From an uncultured Kiritimatiellota bacterium (GTDB lineage Bacteria; Verrucomicrobiota; Kiritimatiellia; RFP12; UBA1067), in contig CAKURH010000028.1 of assembly GCA_934675625.1 (NCBI GenBank), positions 1-37,635 on the forward strand: a stretch of DNA of 37,635 nt, given 5' to 3'. A program made the translations under genes and the position numbers. A model generated the notes under the pieces. That model was given only the letters and a program-made list of their open reading frames with translations, ran no database searches and had not been told where the DNA came from. Shown piece by piece: positions 32,603-37,635 of this stretch; positions within the stretch are counted from its first letter, which is position 1, and every line of letters begins with the position of its first letter.

Positions 32603-34204
32603 ATGAAAAGAGCTCTCATGCTGATTGTCCAGACGGCCGTCCTGAAGACGGCGTTTGCCGGCATCGACCTTGCGCCGATCAAGACGGGGCACGGCCGCAA
32701 TCAAAGTCCGTTGCGCGTCGAGCTGTCGCGCCTCGGCACGCTTCGCCCGCGCACGGCGAACGAGATTCACGGGTCGAACTGGACGCTCGGCTGCGAATGC
32801 CTTGACCGAGACTTCACCGACTTCGGCGAATACAAGGACTACATCGTGCCGCTCGGCATCAAGGAGATTCGTCTGTTCGCCGGCTGGGCGAAATGCGAGA
32901 GGAAGCCCGGAGAGTTCGACTTCGCGTGGCTGGATCGCTGCGTCGACTGGGCGAACGCGAACCGCATCAACGTCTACCTTGACATCAGTTACGGCAATCC
33001 CATCTACAAAGGCGCGGGTGGCGCGGGTCTCGCGAACGGAACGCCGGACACACCGGAGGGCTTGGCGAAGTGGGATGCCTGGGTTGAGACATTGGCAACG
33101 CACTACAAGGGACGCATCCGTGACTTTGCGACGTGGAACGAGCCGGACAACGGCGGGATGAATCCGCCGCCCGTCATCGCCGACCTGTGCGTGCGCACGG
33201 CGCGCATCCTCAAGCGTCTCATCCCCGACTGCCGCGTACACGGACTTTCGCTCGCGTCCAACGAGCCGGAGCTTTTCGAGACCTGCCTCGTCGAAATCGC
33301 GAAACTCGGCGGCATCGACCTTTTCGACACGTTCGTCTATCACGGCTATGCGGTGAATCCGGACTCATCTTATGCGCGCGTCAAGAAACTTCAGGAAATC
33401 TGTGCGAAATACGCGCCCAAGGCCAGGATGCGGCAGGGCGAGAACGGTTGCCCGTCCGAGTTCAGCGACCGATTTGCGCTGTGGCTCTATCCGTGGAGCG
33501 AAAACTCGCAGGCGAAGTGGAACATGCGCCGCATGCTCGGAGACCTTGGCCACGACTGCGGCAGCACCGTCTATTCGATTTGCGATCTCCAGTATCGTCC
33601 GCCGCATGCGCCGTATGTCTACCAAAACCGCAAGGGGCTGCTGCGCGCGAACGCGAACCGTCAGGTCTATCAGGTCAAGAAAGCCTATTACGCGGTGCAG
33701 AATGTCGCCTCGCTTTTCGACGACACGCTCGTGCGCGTGCGTCAGCCCGGCGTCTCGACGTGCGACCGTACGCTTGCGCTCTACGAATACGCAAAGGATG
33801 CGCGGCATCCGCTCTTCGTTTTCTGGACACGGGGTTTGGTGGACGTGAACAAGCGTCTGCTCGGCAAGTCGTGGGAAGTCTCGGAGGTTCGCCTGAACGA
33901 ATTGGATTATCGACAGTCGGCGGACGGGACTTGGCGGCTGGAGAATCTCACGCGCGCAGGCATTCCGTCCGACGATTTCACGACGCGCCCGATTGTGCTG
34001 GAATGGACGGGTGCGCCTCTGAAGGATCCCGTCTGGATCGATCTCTTTACGGGGGCGGTCTACGCCTTTCCCGCGAAACTTCAGATCGTCCATTCGGCGG
34101 GCGTTTCGTTCGTCCACGTGCCGGCTTATGACTCGCCATGTGTGCTGACAGAGCGCGCCGCCGTTGACTTTGAATGTGAAGATCAGGAAAGGATGTCGAA
34201 GTGA
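32603..34204 (+). CDS. Exported clan-A glycoside hydrolase (GH39/GH5-like)
   Basis: The protein has 533 residues from ATG 32603, with AAAGG six bases upstream (a GTG three bases earlier is also possible). Signal peptide of about 18-20 residues (MKRALMLIVQTAVLKTAFAG). A TIM barrel covers about 55-370: IKEIRLFAGWAKCERKPGEFDF, VYLDISYGNP, E180 in TWNEPDN as acid/base, FVYHGY, and E280 in MRQGENGCPS as nucleophile. The C-terminal 130 residues form a beta domain. Substrate is not identifiable; clan-A members near uronate genes often act on xylan, pectin side chains or mannan. The stop overlaps the next GTG start (GTGA). Confidence 0.83.
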   Translation: MKRALMLIVQTAVLKTAFAGIDLAPIKTGHGRNQSPLRVELSRLGTLRPRTANEIHGSNWTLGCECLDRDFTDFGEYKDYIVPLGIKEIRLFAGWAKCERKPGEFDFAWLDRCVDWANANRINVYLDISYGNPIYKGAGGAGLANGTPDTPEGLAKWDAWVETLATHYKGRIRDFATWNEPDNGGMNPPPVIADLCVRTARILKRLIPDCRVHGLSLASNEPELFETCLVEIAKLGGIDLFDTFVYHGYAVNPDSSYARVKKLQEICAKYAPKARMRQGENGCPSEFSDRFALWLYPWSENSQAKWNMRRMLGDLGHDCGSTVYSICDLQYRPPHAPYVYQNRKGLLRANANRQVYQVKKAYYAVQNVASLFDDTLVRVRQPGVSTCDRTLALYEYAKDARHPLFVFWTRGLVDVNKRLLGKSWEVSEVRLNELDYRQSADGTWRLENLTRAGIPSDDFTTRPIVLEWTGAPLKDPVWIDLFTGAVYAFPAKLQIVHSAGVSFVHVPAYDSPCVLTERAAVDFECEDQERMSK

Positions 34205-36807
34205 GAGGATTTGTCGCGATGTTGGGCCTGATGGCGGCCATCGGTTTGCGGGCGGACGCGGCGGGCGTCAAGGTCTACGAGGAGCCGGGGTGGTGCGTCT
34301 GGTGCCCGAGCGCCGTGGCGCTGCCGGACGGACGATTCGCGCTCGTGCATTCGCGGTGGCGCGAATCGGACGGCTTCGAGGCGTGGTGCGCGAGGAGCGA
34401 GGCGGCGCTCGCGGTCTCCGAGACGGGCCCGCTCGGCCCCTATCGGTTCGTGAAGACGATATTGCCCGGCTCGGGACGCGACGGGGACTTCGACCGCGAC
34501 GTCGTGCACAACCCGCAGGTGCTCGTCGACGGCGGGAAGTACTATCTCTTCTACATGGGCACGCATTCGGACCTCGCCGACGGCACGCGGCCTGGCGTCT
34601 CGTCGTCGGGGACGTCGAAGGGGAGCTTCCGCCTGAACCAGCGCGTCGGCGTCGCCTGGGCCGACCGCATCGAGGGGCCCTGGCACCGCACGGGACGCCC
34701 GGTCCTGCCGGAGTCGGAGGACTGCATCATGGCGTCGAACCCGGCGGTCGTGCGGATGCCGGACGGCAGGTTCCTGATGGTCTACAAGTGGGGCTGGCCG
34801 CCGGCGGCGAAATGGCCCCACTGCCGCAACAGCTGCGCGGCGGCGGTCGCCGACTCGCCGCTCGGCCCGTGGAAGGTCGTCTCGAAGGACATATTCCCCG
34901 TGCGGTGCGCGAACTTCCCCGGCGAAGACCCCTGCCTCTGGCTGGAGGGGGACGTCATCTGCTGCTCGATCCACGACAACGGCCGGTTCTACTCCCCGTC
35001 CGACCGCGCGCTGGTGACGTTCGAGAGCCGCGACGGCATCCGCTGGACGAACCGGGGCGAGCTTTTCCCGCGCGGCGACATCGAGCGGCTGGAGCGTCCG
35101 TTCGTCCTCGCGGAGCCGGACGGGTGCCGCCTGCTCTTCGCGGCGTCGAAACCCCGGGGCGACTCGCCGCACGCGGAGATCCGCGCCTTCCCCGGCATCC
35201 TGCCGGAGCCGTCGCGGACGTTCGACCTCGTCGTCTACGGCGGCACGTCCGCCGGCCTCGCGGCCGCCGTCGCGGCCAGGCGCGCCGGGCTGAAGGACGT
35301 CGTCGTCCTTGAGCCGACGCGGCGGATCGGCGGCCTCACGACGGGCGGCCTCGGCCAGACGGACATCGGCGTGAAGCGGGCGTTCGGCGGCATCGCGCGG
35401 GAGTTCTACCGCGCCGTCAAGGCGCACTACGCGAAGCCGGAGAGCTGGACGTGGCAGCGGCGCGAGGACTACCGCGCCGGCGGGCAGACGACGAACGACC
35501 CGGACGAGGACGCGATGTGGACGTTCGAGCCGTCCGCCGCGCTGAAGGTCCTGGAGGGGTGGGAGCGTCGCGAGGGGCTCGATGTCCGTCGCGGCGAACG
35601 GCTCGACCGCGGCCCCGGCGGCGTCATCGTCGCGGACGGGCGCATCGTCTCGCTCCGCACGAAGTCAGGCAAGGTCTTCCGCGCGCGGATGTTCGTCGAC
35701 GCGACCTACGAGGGCGACCTGATGGCGGCGGCGGGCGTCTCGTACGCCGTCGGACGCGAGGCGAACGCGGTCTACGGCGAGACGGTCAACGGCGTCCAGT
35801 CCGGCTGGCATCCGGCGGACTTCCCGAAGGCGTGGGACAACCAGATCCACGTGCGCATCGACCCCTACGTCGTGCCGGGCGACCCGTCGTCGGGCCTCCT
35901 GCGCGGCATCGAGCCCCTGGGACGCGAGTCGCCGAACGGCTCTGGCGACCATCGCGTGCAGGCCTACTGCTTCCGCTCGTGCCTGACCGACATCCCCGAG
36001 AACCGCATCCCCTTCACGAAGCCGGAGGGCTACGACGCGCGCGACTACGAGATCCTCTTCCGTCTCGCCGAGGCGGGGGAGGACCTGGCGCTCGTCAACT
36101 TCGCCGCGATGCCGAACCGCAAGACGGACACGAACAGCCGGGGCGGCTTCTCGACGGACTTCGTCGGCGCGAACTGGGACTATCCGGAGGCGTCCGACGA
36201 GCGGCGCGAGGAGATCGTGCGCGCCCACCTGAAGTACCAGCGGGGGCTCTTCTGGACGCTCGCGAACCATCCGCGCGTCCCGGCGGGCGTCCGCGCGTTC
36301 TGGTCGCGCTGGGGGACGTGCCGCGACGAGTTCGCGGACGGCTACGGCGACGGCTGGCAGCGCCAGCTCTACGTGCGCGAGGCGCGGCGCATGGTCGGCG
36401 CGTACGTGATGACCGAGCGCGACTGCCGCCGGCAGCGCCAGGTGCCGCACCCCGTCGCGTGCGCGGCCTACGGCATGGACTCGCACAACGTGCGCCGCCA
36501 TGTGGTCGACGGCCGCGTCGCGAACGAGGGCGACGTGCAGGACCACGGGTTTCCGCGCCCCTATCCGGTCGAGTACCTCGCGCTCGTGCCGAGACGCGGC
36601 GAGTGCGCGAACCTGCTCGTGCCCGTCTGCCTCTCGGCCTCGCACATCGCCTACGGGTCGATCCGCATGGAGCCGGTGTTCTTCGCGCTCGGGCAGGTCG
36701 CGGGCACGGCGGCGGCGCAGGCCCTCGCGGGCGGCTGCGCCGTGCAGGACGTCGACTACGGAAAGCTCAGGGAAAGGCTGGTGAAGGATGGCATGGTCAT
36801 CGAATAG
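34201..36807 (+). CDS. Fusion of a GH43/GH117-like beta-propeller with a FAD-dependent oxidoreductase
   Basis: The protein has 868 residues. Signal peptide MRGFVAMLGLMAAIGLRADA. Residues about 22-335 look like a five-bladed propeller of the GH43/GH117/GH32 group (DVVHNPQVLVDGGKYYLFYMG, MASNPAVVRMPDGRFLMVYK, PGEDPCLWLEGDVICCSIHD). From residue 341 the FAD motif DLVVYGGTSAGLAAAVAARR begins and continues as a FAD_oxidored-type protein (IGGLTTGGLGQTD, then FVDATYEGDLMAAAGV), ending with IAYGSIRMEPVFFALGQVAGTAAAQA. Both halves are complete and in one frame. A hydrolase joined to an oxidoreductase suggests the freed sugar or its end group is oxidised, which is inference. Start is GTG 34201. Confidence 0.85.
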   Translation: MRGFVAMLGLMAAIGLRADAAGVKVYEEPGWCVWCPSAVALPDGRFALVHSRWRESDGFEAWCARSEAALAVSETGPLGPYRFVKTILPGSGRDGDFDRDVVHNPQVLVDGGKYYLFYMGTHSDLADGTRPGVSSSGTSKGSFRLNQRVGVAWADRIEGPWHRTGRPVLPESEDCIMASNPAVVRMPDGRFLMVYKWGWPPAAKWPHCRNSCAAAVADSPLGPWKVVSKDIFPVRCANFPGEDPCLWLEGDVICCSIHDNGRFYSPSDRALVTFESRDGIRWTNRGELFPRGDIERLERPFVLAEPDGCRLLFAASKPRGDSPHAEIRAFPGILPEPSRTFDLVVYGGTSAGLAAAVAARRAGLKDVVVLEPTRRIGGLTTGGLGQTDIGVKRAFGGIAREFYRAVKAHYAKPESWTWQRREDYRAGGQTTNDPDEDAMWTFEPSAALKVLEGWERREGLDVRRGERLDRGPGGVIVADGRIVSLRTKSGKVFRARMFVDATYEGDLMAAAGVSYAVGREANAVYGETVNGVQSGWHPADFPKAWDNQIHVRIDPYVVPGDPSSGLLRGIEPLGRESPNGSGDHRVQAYCFRSCLTDIPENRIPFTKPEGYDARDYEILFRLAEAGEDLALVNFAAMPNRKTDTNSRGGFSTDFVGANWDYPEASDERREEIVRAHLKYQRGLFWTLANHPRVPAGVRAFWSRWGTCRDEFADGYGDGWQRQLYVREARRMVGAYVMTERDCRRQRQVPHPVACAAYGMDSHNVRRHVVDGRVANEGDVQDHGFPRPYPVEYLALVPRRGECANLLVPVCLSASHIAYGSIRMEPVFFALGQVAGTAAAQALAGGCAVQDVDYGKLRERLVKDGMVIE

Positions 36808-37635
36808 GAAGGCGGCTCTTTCGGCCCTCGCTGCGGCGCTGGCCGCCGGGACGCTCGGCGCGACGGACATGGAGCACAAGGCGAAGGTCGTCGCGACGGT
36901 CCGGACGGCCTTCGCGGGTGTTGCGGAGGTGACGTGCGACGATCCCGGCTTGTGGACGTTTGACGTTTCGGCCTCGACGGACGAAGGGCGAGACGTCGTG
37001 ACCGTGCGCATCTCCGCGTCGGCCGAGACGAACCCGCCGCCGTTCGGCGTCTACCTGCGCGGCAGCGGCGCGGGCGTGCAGAACGTCTGGACGAGCGACA
37101 CGTCCGTCAACGGCGACGCGCGGCATCTTCGCCCCAAGCTTTGGTGGGGATGGTGCGCGAAGTACCGCTCGGAGCTCGCGCGCGACCTGCCGCTCGCGGT
37201 TGGCTTCAATGCGGTGGAGCGCGCGCCGGTCGCCCTCGCCGCGTCCGAGGCGATGCGCCCGGTCGCGTTCGGCCTCTATGCCGATGACGAGACGTGCGAC
37301 GTCATCGCCCGCTGCGAGTTCTTCGCGCAGCCAACGGCGCCGATGCGGGCGTATGCGGTCTCTGTGCTGGTCGACCGCCGGAACGGTACGCTGCCCGACA
37401 CGGTGCGAGAGGCGGCGGACTGGATCTCGCGCGTGAACGGCTTTCGTCCGGCGCACGTTCCGGAGGCCGCGTTCGAGCCGCTTTACTCGACATGGTACGC
37501 CTATCTCCAGGATGTCCGCGCCGAGCCGCTGGAGGCGGAGGCGCGCCTCGCCGCCGCACTTGGCATGAAGACGATGATTCTTGACGACGGCTGGCAGAAG
37601 GAGGACAGCGCGACGTTCTACTCGGCGGTCGGCGA
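36788..37635 (+). CDS. GH36-type alpha-galactosidase-like protein, 3' end outside the window
   Basis: An open frame runs from ATG 36788 to the window end with no stop, 282 codons visible. It starts inside the last 20 bases of the preceding gene. The N-terminus MAWSSNRKAALSALAAALAAG is a signal peptide. A beta-sandwich region follows (KLWWGWCAKYRSELARDLPL), then the start of a TIM barrel: FEPLYSTWYAYLQDV and LGMKTMILDDGWQKEDSA, where LDDGWQ is a GH36 signature. The catalytic aspartates would lie beyond the window. It would extend the exported hydrolase set of this locus, probably removing alpha-galactosyl side groups. Confidence 0.83.
   Translation, partial: MAWSSNRKAALSALAAALAAGTLGATDMEHKAKVVATVRTAFAGVAEVTCDDPGLWTFDVSASTDEGRDVVTVRISASAETNPPPFGVYLRGSGAGVQNVWTSDTSVNGDARHLRPKLWWGWCAKYRSELARDLPLAVGFNAVERAPVALAASEAMRPVAFGLYADDETCDVIARCEFFAQPTAPMRAYAVSVLVDRRNGTLPDTVREAADWISRVNGFRPAHVPEAAFEPLYSTWYAYLQDVRAEPLEAEARLAAALGMKTMILDDGWQKEDSATFYSAVG

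Noticed and set aside
30196..32700. 834-residue minus-strand open frame, and similar long antisense frames at 25233-27482, 4763-6685 and 8125-10245
   Set aside because: They mirror well-identified + strand genes in GC-rich DNA, are extremely Arg-rich and show no domain or ribosome site.
1..37635. CRISPR arrays, tRNA or rRNA genes, complete insertion sequences, phage genes
   Set aside because: No regularly spaced repeats, cloverleaf-like segments, transposase or phage proteins were recognised in any frame.

Overview
The window is GC-rich and almost fully coding, nearly all on the + strand, with tight gene spacing and many 1-20 nt overlaps. The gene content suggests an uncultured Verrucomicrobiota-type bacterium, most likely of the Kiritimatiellae/Lentisphaerae side. 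It has a DUF1080 lipoprotein next to a Tat-exported Gfo/Idh/MocA oxidoreductase, a LacI-like/AraC fusion regulator, many exported glycoside hydrolases without any SusC/SusD pair, and very large exported beta-rich proteins of the autotransporter-repeat type. The lineage is inferred from gene families only; no rRNA or tRNA is present.

Layout. (1) 1-3952: the 3' part of a large exported beta-rich protein, then a two-module GH5-type hydrolase. (2) 4008-6503: a YggS-type PLP-homeostasis protein, a YycJ-like metallo-beta-lactamase-fold hydrolase and an ApbE-like flavin transferase lipoprotein. The last gene carries an 87-bp in-frame block of G/C-rich repeats. (3) 6504-7004: about 500 bp without a convincing gene. 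(4) 7005-10194: a coiled-coil porin with promoter and terminator, then an NSS-family sodium symporter. (5) 10195-19510: a hairpin repeat, two related small lipoproteins, panB, ribBA, trpS, a small membrane protein, nadC, a double-DUF1080 lipoprotein, a Gfo/Idh/MocA oxidoreductase, a small lipoprotein and coaX. This stretch is rich in cofactor synthesis (pantothenate/CoA, riboflavin, NAD). (6) 19503-37635: a minus-strand XylR-like regulator diverges from a long + strand run. The run holds an SSS symporter (frameshifted), a compact UxaC, an SDR reductase, UxuA, a clan-A glycoside hydrolase, a second large beta-rich protein, a GH36-like enzyme, another clan-A enzyme, a beta-propeller/FAD-oxidoreductase fusion and the 5' part of a GH36 gene that runs off the window.

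The last region reads as one uronate-polysaccharide locus. Exported hydrolases would release hexuronate-containing sugars, the symporter would import them, and UxaC, the reductase and UxuA would carry hexuronate to 2-keto-3-deoxygluconate, under the divergent regulator. The substrate (pectin, glucuronoxylan or host glycan) cannot be decided from sequence alone.

The most noteworthy points are a shared C-terminal tail (RRRG then a hydrophobic IIK/IIR end) on the two large beta-rich proteins, a candidate undescribed surface-sorting signal; the repeat insertion in apbE, whose removal restores a normal protein; repeated extended -10 promoters placed right at start codons (leaderless transcripts); the propeller/FAD fusion; and the frameshifted symporter.
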